In this document: piece after piece, positions 28,774 through 35,225 of the stretch
Numbering within the stretch: the first letter of the stretch is position 1
How the letters are laid out: each line of letters starts with the position of its first letter
NCBI GenBank assembly: GCA_003216725.1
Contig: QCIL01000010.1
Coordinates: forward strand, 1-49,039
Source: Prochlorococcus sp. AG-402-L18
Lineage (GTDB): Bacteria; Cyanobacteriota; Cyanobacteriia; PCC-6307; Cyanobiaceae
Direction: 5' to 3'
Length of the DNA: 49,039 nt
Notes under the pieces: generated by a model
What the model was told of the DNA's origin: nothing
Databases searched by the model: none
The model's input: only the letters and a program-made list of their open reading frames with translations
Translations under genes and position numbers: made by a program

Positions 28774-28802
28774 TTGACAACTGAGTATAAATACTCTATA
28801 AA
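28774..28802 (+). promoter_or_regulatory. sigma-70-type promoter with palindrome in the spacer
   Basis: TTGACA (28774-28779), a 17-bp spacer and TATAAA (28797-28802), a near-consensus promoter. The spacer contains a 14-bp inverted repeat GAGTATAAATACTC (28783-28796), positioned like an operator. It would drive the DUF4278 gene at 28907 with a leader of about 98 nt. A related promoter is at 43905. Confidence 0.7.
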
Positions 28803-28906
28803 TAAATTGTAGTTAATGCTACCAAATCGTCCGATCTACTATTAGATAGACCGCAGTACGACTCAAGCCATAGGACGGGGACTTGAGCAAGACCAGGAGC
28901 TGCATC

Positions 28907-29008
28907 ATGGTAAACATGTATTTCAACGGCAAATCTTTCGTATATTGTAAGAGCCAAGAAGAGAAAACAATAAAGCTTACTTATAGAGGATCTAGTTACT
29001 TGAGATAA
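28907..29008 (+). CDS. DUF4278-like small protein, 33 aa
   Basis: ATG at 28907 with AGGAG 7-8 bp upstream; TAA at 29006-29008. The C-terminal LTYRGSSYL is the DUF4278-type motif, while the N-terminal half has a diverged version (MYFNGKSFVY). Same length, 33 aa, as the copy at 2658-2759. Driven by the promoter at 28774. Function unknown. Confidence 0.65.
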   Translation: MVNMYFNGKSFVYCKSQEEKTIKLTYRGSSYLR

Positions 29009-29066
29009 ATAAAATCTCATATCTATTAGATATTTAATAAACCATTTTTTTAAGAGGTGTTATGCC

Positions 29067-29201
29067 ATGAAATTTACTAATTCTCCTTTTGCCATACTCG
29101 ATAAGAATATGAACGCATTAGATTATCAAAAAAGAAATCTTATAAATGAGGACTATTGGGGAAGGGAAAATGATAATCAAACAAAAGAAGATTTTAAATA
29201 A
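29067..29201 (+). CDS. small EDYW protein, 44 aa
   Basis: ATG at 29067, preceded by AAGAGG. NLINEDYWGREN resembles HLFEDYWKREC of the 60-aa protein at 28573, so they form a small local family. The alternative ATG at 29062 meets a stop after one codon. Soluble, no recognised domain. Confidence 0.6.
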   Translation: MKFTNSPFAILDKNMNALDYQKRNLINEDYWGRENDNQTKEDFK

Positions 29202-29266
29202 AGTACCTTTTGCCTTTTGCAGATAAATAATACTTTGTTTATTTTAATCTACTTTAAATAAATATA

Positions 29267-29295
29267 TTGACACCATCAAAAAGGATAGCTATATA
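29267..29295 (+). promoter_or_regulatory. consensus sigma-70-type promoter
   Basis: TTGACA (29267-29272), exactly 17 bp, then TATATA (29290-29295). Transcription would begin near 29302, only about 16 nt before the ATG used by the DUF1651 frame and about 35 nt before the ATG that follows the strong Shine-Dalgarno sequence. Confidence 0.7.
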
Positions 29296-29317
29296 TAGTA
29301 CAGATGTATTACATTAA

Positions 29318-29608
29318 ATGACTCTAGGAGGAGCTAATGTTTGGACTAATTTTTCTTACGGTTATCGTAATGAGTCCCCAAGTGGCTGGTTGCTTAACCC
29401 GGAACGAAGCAGATTAATATTATTTGAAAGGAATAAAAAATCTCCTAATAATAAAATTAAGATCTTTGCTCATACATATTATTCAAATGATTTTGGAGAG
29501 CCAGCCGCATTGAAATCTTCAAGTCAAATGCATTTGGATGATGCTTGGAACAAATGGCATAACCTTCAACTGGAGGGATGGACTTTTGAAGAACTTGAAT
29601 TACCTTAA
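29318..29608 (+). CDS. DUF1651 family protein
   Basis: A 96-residue protein with SGWLLNPERSRLILFER and, at the C-terminus, DAWNKWHNLQLEGWTFEELEL, the conserved pattern of DUF1651, a picocyanobacterial family of unknown function. Start ATG 29318 has no ribosome binding site, yet AGGAGGAG (29326-29333) lies inside the gene before an out-of-frame ATG at 29337. The true N-terminus is therefore uncertain. Confidence 0.75.
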   Translation: MTLGGANVWTNFSYGYRNESPSGWLLNPERSRLILFERNKKSPNNKIKIFAHTYYSNDFGEPAALKSSSQMHLDDAWNKWHNLQLEGWTFEELELP

Positions 29609-29613
29609 TCATT

Positions 29614-29766
29614 ATGAGAAACTTAAAAAAAATTAAAAAGAGAATCCTAAAAGAAAAGAAAAAGTTACTTATTTATGATTCATCAAAACCATTAGCAGAT
29701 TTTTTAAATGGTGTAGTTATTGAACTTGAAGAGGAATATTTGTATGACTCATCAAGAATTAATTGA
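29614..29766 (+). CDS. small basic/acidic protein, 50 aa
   Basis: ATG at 29614, TGA at 29764-29766. A Lys-rich N-terminus (LKKIKKRILKEKKK) is followed by an acidic stretch; YDSS occurs twice (LIYDSSKP, LYDSSRIN). It overlaps the next gene by 23 bp in a different frame. No family recognised. Confidence 0.4.
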   Translation: MRNLKKIKKRILKEKKKLLIYDSSKPLADFLNGVVIELEEEYLYDSSRIN

Positions 29767-29896
29767 TCAAGTTTCTGCAAATCTATTTAGAGAAGCAAGA
29801 AAGATAGAAAGCAGAAAGTCTTGGTTAGCTATGAGAAATTATTTAGAGCAATTAGATAGTGAACAACTTAAAATGATGCTTAAAGAGTTAGCTTGA
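29744..29896 (+). CDS. small helical protein, 50 aa
   Basis: ATG at 29744 with GAGG about 12 bp upstream; TGA at 29894-29896. It reads as two helices (LIDQVSANLFREARKIESRK and WLAMRNYLEQLDSEQLKMML), with strong protein-like composition. It overlaps the 50-aa gene before it by 23 bp. Function unknown. Confidence 0.5.
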   Translation: MTHQELIDQVSANLFREARKIESRKSWLAMRNYLEQLDSEQLKMMLKELA

Positions 29897-29905
29897 CATA
29901 GATAA

Positions 29906-30160
29906 TTAGAAAAAACCAGGGATTATCCCACCAAATAAGCCATAATTTACAGTTAATGCTAGAAGTCCCAACATAGCTAATCTTCCGTTTGTAATTTCAG
30001 CATTTTTCCAATAATTTCCATGTGTATTTTTTATTAATTCATAATGTGAGGTTTTAGGCATTCTTGGCTCAAAGGGTTCTTTCAGTCTTTTAATGGTGTA
30101 TAGGGTGAATTGAAAAGTTATAGCAACAATAACAATTATGAAACAAGTGAGGGAACTCAT
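29906..30160 (-). CDS. hli: high-light-inducible protein with extra N-terminal helix
   Basis: An 84-residue protein. The C-terminal helix has the chlorophyll-binding signature AEITNGRLAMLGLLAL (ExxNGR) of HLIPs, which bind pigment and protect photosystems under stress at the thylakoid. An N-terminal hydrophobic segment (about 4-23, LTCFIIVIVAITFQFTLYTI) would add a second membrane helix; ordinary HLIPs have one. A later Met (34) is an alternative start without a better ribosome binding site. Confidence 0.88.
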   Translation of the reverse strand: MSSLTCFIIVIVAITFQFTLYTIKRLKEPFEPRMPKTSHYELIKNTHGNYWKNAEITNGRLAMLGLLALTVNYGLFGGIIPGFF

Positions 30161-30413
30161 TAGATTTTACTAATACATTTGGTGCTGTTCATTTACTTAA
30201 TAGATTTGGTATAACAAAAGAAGATTTGTTGATGGTTTTTTATTAATAGGAATGAAAATCCTTTTATTAATTAATGTAACATAAATATCAATTATTGTAA
30301 TAATTGAACGATTTACTCGCATTATTTTTTATTTTTGTAGCATATATGAGACAAAAATGTAATAAAGTGATAAGTCTATATAGCAATAAAGTTACCAAGA
30401 AATTAATAAATAT

Positions 30414-30530
30414 TTATTTCTTATCAACTTCAGGTAGATAAAATTTATTACCTAATGTATAACCAATTGACATTAATACAAAACCTATTAATTGAGGGAG
30501 ATGAGAATTCGCAAGAGTAATTTTTTCCAT
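30414..30530 (-). CDS. small single-helix membrane protein, 38 aa
   Basis: ATG at 30530, TAA at 30414. One hydrophobic stretch (QLIGFVLMSIGYTLG) between polar ends. The family is unrecognised; it may be a small thylakoid or inner-membrane subunit. The interval 30161-30413 before it holds only a start-less reading frame remnant. Confidence 0.45.
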   Translation of the reverse strand: MEKITLANSHLPQLIGFVLMSIGYTLGNKFYLPEVDKK

Positions 30531-30601
30531 TTAAATATAATTATTTATTTGAACATGATAAAAAACATTAACTAATTCTGTAGTTGTTTTTTAAGAATCT
30601 A

Positions 30602-30772
30602 TTAATTTTTATGCTCATCGATTTCACCTGATTTCTTAAGTAAATTAACTAGTCTCTCATTTTCGGTTTTAAGATTTTCTAAAGCAGATTTTGTAAACTG
30701 TTCTTTTGCTTCAAACTTTGCTGATTTTATAATTTTTTTATTTGGTAATTTTTTTTTCTGGTCAGGGTTCAT
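30602..30772 (-). CDS. small coiled-coil protein, 56 aa
   Basis: ATG at 30772 chosen over a TTG 42 bp upstream. A Lys-rich N-terminus then a helix LENLKTENERLVNLLKKSGE with heptad leucines. It resembles the 41-aa protein at 34568 (FDVLTNENDFLVKNLKKAG), so they are likely paralogues. Function unknown. Confidence 0.55.
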   Translation of the reverse strand: MNPDQKKKLPNKKIIKSAKFEAKEQFTKSALENLKTENERLVNLLKKSGEIDEHKN

Positions 30773-30879
30773 TTTTAATCTATTTTTAAAAATATTAAAT
30801 GAAGGATTTTTCAATTAAGGTATGAATTTTTACAGAATTATGGTTAATAATATTTGTTTACAAATTAATATTTATCTCA

Positions 30880-31083
30880 TTATTTTGGGAGCCTTGACCA
30901 ACCACTAGTCCATTCTGAATTAAGTTTTAACCAAGGAATCCTCATTATATCTTTTTTATTTTTGGTAGGAAATATATCAACCCATCTATTATCACTTTTG
31001 CCACCATAATTTATAACTTGAAAGTGTCGATTACCATTTATTGTTTTTGGTGCTGTCCAACAAAGTGTAGGTGGCCATTTCAT
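30880..31083 (-). CDS. small Trp-rich protein, TIGR02450-like
   Basis: A 67-residue protein with five or more tryptophans. NGNRHFQVINYGG and PWLKLNSEWTSGWSRLP follow the pattern of the TIGR02450/DUF2389 Trp-rich family of cyanobacteria and marine bacteria, whose function is unknown. ATG at 31083. Assignment is from memory of the pattern. Confidence 0.65.
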   Translation of the reverse strand: MKWPPTLCWTAPKTINGNRHFQVINYGGKSDNRWVDIFPTKNKKDIMRIPWLKLNSEWTSGWSRLPK

Positions 31084-31115
31084 ATTTTTATCATCTAACT
31101 TTAAACAAAATTTTT

Positions 31116-31202
31116 CTACAGATTACCCTGACCTGTTAAAACTAAACCATAGTATGCAATAGTTCCAAGAATTAATCCAATTCCTAGTATGCGGATAAAC
31201 AT
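31116..31202 (-). CDS. tiny single-helix membrane peptide, 28 aa
   Basis: ATG at 31202, TAG at 31116. Almost the whole peptide is one helix (ILGIGLILGTIAYYGLVL), like small photosystem or cytochrome subunits, but it does not match PsaI/J/M, PsbI/K/X or PetG/L/N as I know them. Between 31203 and 31515 I see no gene. Confidence 0.4.
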   Translation of the reverse strand: MFIRILGIGLILGTIAYYGLVLTGQGNL

Positions 31203-31515
31203 AGTTTTATAAAGTATTAATTTTTGATTATATTCAAGAAACTAAATTTTTAGGATAATATGAAATTTTTCATATTAAATTCTAATATTTTTAACGTAAC
31301 TTTTAAATATCTTTGTTGATTTTTTAGAAATAAAAAGATTTTTTTTCACTTGTATTAAATTCTTGCAATAAATCTAAAATTATTAGAATCGACATTCAAC
31401 TTTTTCTAGAAGTTTTCAGAGCTCTTTTTTTTATAATGTATATATACTTTTCTTAATTATCAAGCCATTATTTTTTTTCAATAAGAGATCGATTATTATC
31501 ATGAATATTTTTAAA

Positions 31516-31686
31516 TTAATTATTTTCAACAATATCGTAATAGATTATTTCTCCATAATCAGCATCTGAGCAACAAGAATCTCTATAAATTTTGTCTAAT
31601 AAATCATAAGCATCCGAATAGTTTTCAAAACAATAGGAAGTGACTTTATCCTCCTTACCATCAATCCTAATTATTTTATAAGCCAT
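31516..31686 (-). CDS. small soluble protein with CCSDADY motif, 56 aa
   Basis: ATG at 31686, TAA at 31516. An acidic protein with DAYDLLDKIYRDSCCSDADYG; the paired cysteines in an acidic context could bind metal, but that is a guess. I believe similar small proteins occur across marine picocyanobacteria. Function unknown. Confidence 0.6.
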   Translation of the reverse strand: MAYKIIRIDGKEDKVTSYCFENYSDAYDLLDKIYRDSCCSDADYGEIIYYDIVENN

Positions 31687-31701
31687 TAAAAGTTAAATAA
31701 A

Positions 31702-31908
31702 TTATTTATTGAGAATATTTGGGTAAAGCCTTTGAATTTTGAGTTTTTGTTTTTCTATTTTACTTTTTTCATATCTTTTTGACATGATACTCCTTATAAG
31801 TAATTGAGGAACAAGCCAAATTAATGCTATGGCAATAGCCATAAAAGCAGGATTTTTCCAAGTAAGTCTTATTATTTCCTGAACAGGTTCCTGATTTAAA
31901 ATTCCCAT
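31702..31908 (-). CDS. small membrane protein with basic tail, 68 aa
   Basis: ATG at 31908. One helix (about 20-40, PAFMAIAIALIWLVPQLLIR) followed by a Lys/Arg-rich tail (KRYEKSKIEKQKLKIQR), so probably N-out with a cytosolic basic tail. It precedes the CCSDADY gene by 15 bp on the same strand. Unknown family. Confidence 0.6.
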   Translation of the reverse strand: MGILNQEPVQEIIRLTWKNPAFMAIAIALIWLVPQLLIRSIMSKRYEKSKIEKQKLKIQRLYPNILNK

Positions 31909-32077
31909 ATTTAATAATCAAAAGGTATTGATCTAGAAACGTGAAATATAAACTTTATTATAAGATATGGAAAAAAAAATAAAATAAATTTTAATTCCAC
32001 ATTTAATTTTTGTTTAATTGACAATTTTGTATTCCTTGTATGCAAAGATTAGATAATATCTTTAATTGTATAGAAAA

Positions 32078-32743
32078 ATGGATACTGTCCTTATCACAGG
32101 TTCGAATAGGGGGATTGGATTGGAATTGTGTAAGCAAATGCATAAAAAAGGAAATGAGGTAATAGCAACTTGTAGAGACCCTAGCCCAGAACTAATTAAC
32201 TTAGGAGTAAGAATAGAAGAAAATATAGATATTTCTTCTGAAGATTCTCTTATTTGTTTAAAGAATAACCTTTCTGGCGTTAATTTGGATTGCATAATAC
32301 ATAATGCAGGAATATATGAATTTAATTCTTTTGAAAAGTTAGATAAAAAAAGTATTTTGCGTCAATTTGAAATTAATGCATTAAGTCCTATTCTTATGAC
32401 TCAAACACTTAAGCATCTTTTAAATAGATCCTCTAAAGTTGCTTTTGTAACAAGCAGAATGGGATCTATCGAAGATAATACATCTGGAAGTTCATATGGT
32501 TACAGGATGTCTAAAGTTGCATTATCCATGGCAGCAAAATCACTTTCTATAGATTTATTAAAACAAGATATTTATGTGGCTATTTTACATCCCGGTTTAG
32601 TGAGTACAAGAATGACTGGCTTTACTCGAAATGGAATTAGTCCTGAAGAATCAGCAAATGGACTTTTAAATCGTATTGATTCTCTAAATAAAAAAAATTC
32701 AGGTACATTTTGGCATGTTAACGGAGAAGTTTTGCCTTGGTAA
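32078..32743 (+). CDS. short-chain dehydrogenase/reductase (SDR)
   Basis: A classical SDR of about 221 residues from ATG 32078 (a TTG at 32066 is less likely). The Rossmann motif TGSNRGIG is at the N-terminus, NAG follows in IIHNAGIYEF, and the catalytic Tyr/Lys are in SSYGYRMSKVA. It resembles the C-factor/carbonyl reductase subgroup; the substrate is unknown. It is the only large gene between 27.6 and 37.9 kb. Confidence 0.88.
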   Translation: MDTVLITGSNRGIGLELCKQMHKKGNEVIATCRDPSPELINLGVRIEENIDISSEDSLICLKNNLSGVNLDCIIHNAGIYEFNSFEKLDKKSILRQFEINALSPILMTQTLKHLLNRSSKVAFVTSRMGSIEDNTSGSSYGYRMSKVALSMAAKSLSIDLLKQDIYVAILHPGLVSTRMTGFTRNGISPEESANGLLNRIDSLNKKNSGTFWHVNGEVLPW

Positions 32744-32869
32744 TCCCGAAATTTTTTGTTGAGAATTAATTTCAGAGTATAAAAAGTTAATTTGTTAAAA
32801 AACTTTTAAATTTTATGAGATTTTCTTTATTTGTTTAATTCTTTTAGTTATCTTTGAAAAAACATTAGT

Positions 32870-32881
32870 AAAGGAGGTGAT
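32870..32881 (+). promoter_or_regulatory. perfect extended Shine-Dalgarno sequence
   Basis: AAAGGAGGTGAT is fully complementary to the 3' end of 16S rRNA. Most genes here have weak or no Shine-Dalgarno sequence, so this stands out. It precedes a TTG at 32885. Confidence 0.85.
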
Positions 32882-32884
32882 TCA

Positions 32885-33007
32885 TTGTCGTATCTACCGA
32901 AAAATGCGGTTAACAAAGAGGCCGTGAATTCAGTATCTTCATCATATTCATTGGTCTCTTTTTCTTTAATTAAGAAAAAAGGTTTCATTATCAATAGATT
33001 TATATAA
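32885..33007 (+). CDS. small protein with perfect ribosome binding site, 40 aa (TTG start)
   Basis: TTG 32885 follows the anti-16S sequence by 3-8 bp; stop TAA at 33005-33007. The peptide is Ser/Val-rich (VNSVSSSYSLVSFSLIKKK) with a basic end and no clear membrane helix. A Rho-independent terminator follows at 33031, so this is a compact monocistronic unit. Function unknown. Confidence 0.6.
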   Translation: MSYLPKNAVNKEAVNSVSSSYSLVSFSLIKKKGFIINRFI

Positions 33008-33030
33008 ATCCTTTACTTAATAACCAAAAG

Positions 33031-33064
33031 CTCTGCATCTCAAGAAGTTGCAGAGTTTTTTTTT
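33031..33064 (+). terminator. Rho-independent terminator
   Basis: Stem CTCTGCA (33031-33037) with TGCAGAG (33049-33055), then a run of about ten T. It ends the 40-aa gene's transcript. Only the plus strand has the T-run. Confidence 0.85.
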
Positions 33065-33082
33065 AATATCTCAAAGTATACT

Positions 33083-33184
33083 TTATCTTTTTTGGCCGAA
33101 ATATATTAAGGCTGAAAAAGATAGAATGCTTACCAAAGCGATTAAATACCAGCCAGTTGAGGAGTTGCTTGTTACTTCTGTCAT
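33083..33184 (-). CDS. tiny single-helix membrane peptide, 33 aa
   Basis: ATG at 33184, TAA at 33083. Polar N-terminus MTEVTSNSSTG, one helix (WYLIALVSILSFSALIYF), short basic end. Resembles small photosynthetic-complex subunits in form, but no match is recognised. Confidence 0.5.
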   Translation of the reverse strand: MTEVTSNSSTGWYLIALVSILSFSALIYFGQKR

Positions 33185-33276
33185 TTATTCTGATTTTTGT
33201 CGGAGGTTTTTATTATTTGAGTGAAAATCACGATTGATATCATTAAAAAAACTAAAAGAATGTAAGTCACGTTTAT

Positions 33277-33531
33277 TTATAAAAAGATACTAATTATTAA
33301 AAAAATTATCCCTATAAATACTGTAACAATTGCTCCATCAACTAATAAGTCCTTCCACGTATAACTTTTAAGCATCCTTTTTTTATCTTCTTCACTCATA
33401 AGGTTCTTCAACCACGTCCAATCTAAAAGCTGTGTAATTGCAGCACCAAAAATTAAATGACCAATCAAAATACCAATTAGATCAATTCTAGAAATATCTT
33501 TAGTAAGACCCGTAATAATAAAAAAATCCAC
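33277..33531 (-). CDS. small two-helix membrane protein, 84 aa (GTG start)
   Basis: GTG at 33531 overlaps the TAG of the upstream 75-aa gene by one base (TAGTG), indicating translational coupling. Helices at about 18-36 and 66-84 flank a charged loop (LMSEEDKKRMLKSYTWKD). Unknown family. Confidence 0.6.
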   Translation of the reverse strand: MDFFIITGLTKDISRIDLIGILIGHLIFGAAITQLLDWTWLKNLMSEEDKKRMLKSYTWKDLLVDGAIVTVFIGIIFLIISIFL

Positions 33532-33758
33532 TAGTTTTTATTTTTATTAGATAAAGCGCCACCTTCTTCTTTGTATTTTTCCCAAGCTTCACTTATTTTT
33601 GCTTTAGAGAAATTTTGTTTCACCTCAGAGTATTTATTTTTGAGATTATTAAAATTATTTATAAGTTCTTTTTTTGTTGGTTCATCAAGAAAGTTTGATG
33701 TCAATTTCCATAAATACCAGCTGCTAGCTAGAAGAAGAATTAATCCAAGGAATTGCAT
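33531..33758 (-). CDS. small membrane-anchored coiled-coil protein, 75 aa
   Basis: ATG at 33758. An N-terminal helix (FLGLILLLASSWYLW) anchors a Lys/Glu-rich helical tail (LINNFNNLKNKYSEVKQNF). It is coupled to the 84-aa membrane gene by a 1-bp overlap, so the two products may act together. Unknown family. Confidence 0.6.
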   Translation of the reverse strand: MQFLGLILLLASSWYLWKLTSNFLDEPTKKELINNFNNLKNKYSEVKQNFSKAKISEAWEKYKEEGGALSNKNKN

Positions 33759-33848
33759 ATTGGTTTAATACTATTCTACAACTTTTTAAATGGTTTCGAT
33801 AAATTAATTTATTTAATACCCATAGACTTATTTTTCTTTGAATCTAAA

Positions 33849-34004
33849 TTAAAACTTTAACCAGTGAAAAAAAATTCTTTCAAGCAACCAAATAGTTAAT
33901 CCCCCTTCCAGGAAAGCTAGCCAGTACATACCATAATCCGAAATACCTAATTGTTCTTTGACTGTTTTAATTAATTTTTTATGAGCTTGAATGAGATCTT
34001 TCAT
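33849..34004 (-). CDS. small protein with amphipathic and membrane helix, 51 aa
   Basis: ATG at 34004, TAA at 33849. A basic helix (IQAHKKLIKTVKEQLG) then a Trp-rich hydrophobic region (YGMYWLAFLEGGLTIWLLE). It starts 18 bp after the stop of the zinc-finger gene upstream, so the two are probably cotranscribed. Unknown family. Confidence 0.55.
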   Translation of the reverse strand: MKDLIQAHKKLIKTVKEQLGISDYGMYWLAFLEGGLTIWLLERIFFHWLKF

Positions 34005-34021
34005 TAATAAGTAAATTTGTT

Positions 34022-34273
34022 TTAAACTTGCTGAATTTCTTTAACTAAAAAACCCTTTCCATAGCAGGATAGACAAGTTTTAGTCTCATCTAATGTAATT
34101 CTTAGAAAACCTGCTCCATTACATTTGAAGCATGCTACTTTAGTTTTTGAATATAGTTTTGACTTTATTTTAGCGGCACGATTTAAGTAAGAAACTGTTT
34201 CTTTACGTCCGTTTGCTTTAGCAGCTTTGTTTAGGAACTTTTTGTAGTTGACTTTTAGTTCTTGTGTATTCAT
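34022..34273 (-). CDS. GRKE-helix protein with DnaJ-type zinc finger, 83 aa
   Basis: ATG at 34273. The N-terminal helical module NGRKETVSYLNRAAKIKSKL matches the 45-aa protein at 27983. The C-terminal half has CFKCNGAG and CLSCYGKG, two CxxCxGxG half-sites that together bind one zinc as in the DnaJ cysteine-rich domain. No J domain is present. A role in protein folding or binding is possible but unproven. Confidence 0.75.
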   Translation of the reverse strand: MNTQELKVNYKKFLNKAAKANGRKETVSYLNRAAKIKSKLYSKTKVACFKCNGAGFLRITLDETKTCLSCYGKGFLVKEIQQV

Positions 34274-34567
34274 ATTTAGCTAGAATTAGATTTCAAATAT
34301 AGGTAAAAGGGATCAATCAATAATTTAAATAAGACATATGCATTTACCCTTAATATTTCTAATCTGATCTCACATTGAGATTAAATAAATATAACGAATT
34401 TTTTTTTTAAATGTTTATTTTATGTGTCCCTTTTTTTATTTTTAATATAAAATTTATATTTGATAAATTGATTTTAAATATTTAAAGCGAATTAATTATC
34501 GTATATAGTAAAACAAATATTAAATTTAAGGGATTTCTTGAAGAAAATTTTTGATAAATCTATGAGA

Positions 34568-34693
34568 CTAACCAGCCTTTTTTAGATTTTTAACTAAAAA
34601 ATCATTTTCATTAGTAAGAACATCAAACTTTGATTTTTTTAGTTTTTCTTGGATTTCAGCAGTAATTTTTTTTTTAATTTTGTTGGAATTCAT
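34568..34693 (-). CDS. small coiled-coil protein, 41 aa
   Basis: ATG at 34693, TAG at 34568. Lys-rich helix ending LTNENDFLVKNLKKAG, similar to LKTENERLVNLLKKSG of the 56-aa protein at 30602. Unknown function. The interval 34274-34567 between it and the zinc-finger gene shows no gene. Confidence 0.45.
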   Translation of the reverse strand: MNSNKIKKKITAEIQEKLKKSKFDVLTNENDFLVKNLKKAG

Positions 34694-34753
34694 AAGTCTT
34701 AAATACCAATTTAAAAAAAGACATTTTCAATCTTACTAATCATCAAAAAAAAA

Positions 34754-34863
34754 TGTGGAAATATTTTTTAAAAAAAGAAAATATTTTATTTTGCACATAG
34801 AAGATTTAATTTAATCAACATATTGTGGAAAAACCTGTTGAAAAACACTAAAAAAGTGGATAA
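34754..34863. promoter_or_regulatory. three DnaA-box-like sites in a gene-free interval
   Basis: TGTGGAAAA (34824-34832) is the exact reverse complement of the cyanobacterial DnaA box TTTTCCACA. TGTGGAAAT (34754-34762) and AGTGGATAA (34855-34863) are one-mismatch versions of TTTTCCACA and TTATCCACA, all in the same orientation. They lie in a very AT-rich stretch of about 530 bp (34694-35225) with no gene. No dnaA, dnaN or other origin gene is nearby, so chance is possible. Confidence 0.3.
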
Positions 34864-35072
34864 CTCTCGGGGAGCATTATCAAAACAAGCTTTTCTGGAA
34901 TAATTTTTAAGTATTAATACTTTATCAAGAAAAGTTTAAATATAGTTTAAAAGGCATCATAATCTATTGTTATAACTATGGGATCATTACTTTTATATTA
35001 ATAAAAAAGGATTTTTCTAAAAACTAGTGTTGAGAAAAAATAAAAAAATTTATTTTTGAATGATGTATCAAA

Positions 35073-35101
35073 TTGACAAATAAAGTTAAGAAAAATAAAA
35101 G
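35073..35101 (+). promoter_or_regulatory. candidate sigma-70-type promoter
   Basis: TTGACA (35073-35078), 17-bp spacer, TAAAAG (35096-35101). It could serve the 78-aa membrane gene at 35226 with a leader of about 118 nt. Confidence 0.4.
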
Positions 35102-35225
35102 GAAACTTGATATTTTAGAAATGTGTATCACCTGTTTAAATTAAGTCTTGATTCGGTTTTCTCTATGGCAACACTTCTCAAAAGTAAGATTAATCAAATA
35201 AGTTTGAGTTAGTTTAATATCTAAA

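Noticed and set aside
30151..30246. Plus-strand open frame ending FGITKEDLLMVFY, possibly a gene remnant
   Set aside because: It has no start codon before its last third and overlaps the start of the high-light-inducible gene; too short to call a pseudogene.
34754..34863. Chromosomal origin of replication
   Set aside because: DnaA-like boxes alone are not enough; no dnaN, dnaA or other origin-linked gene is nearby.
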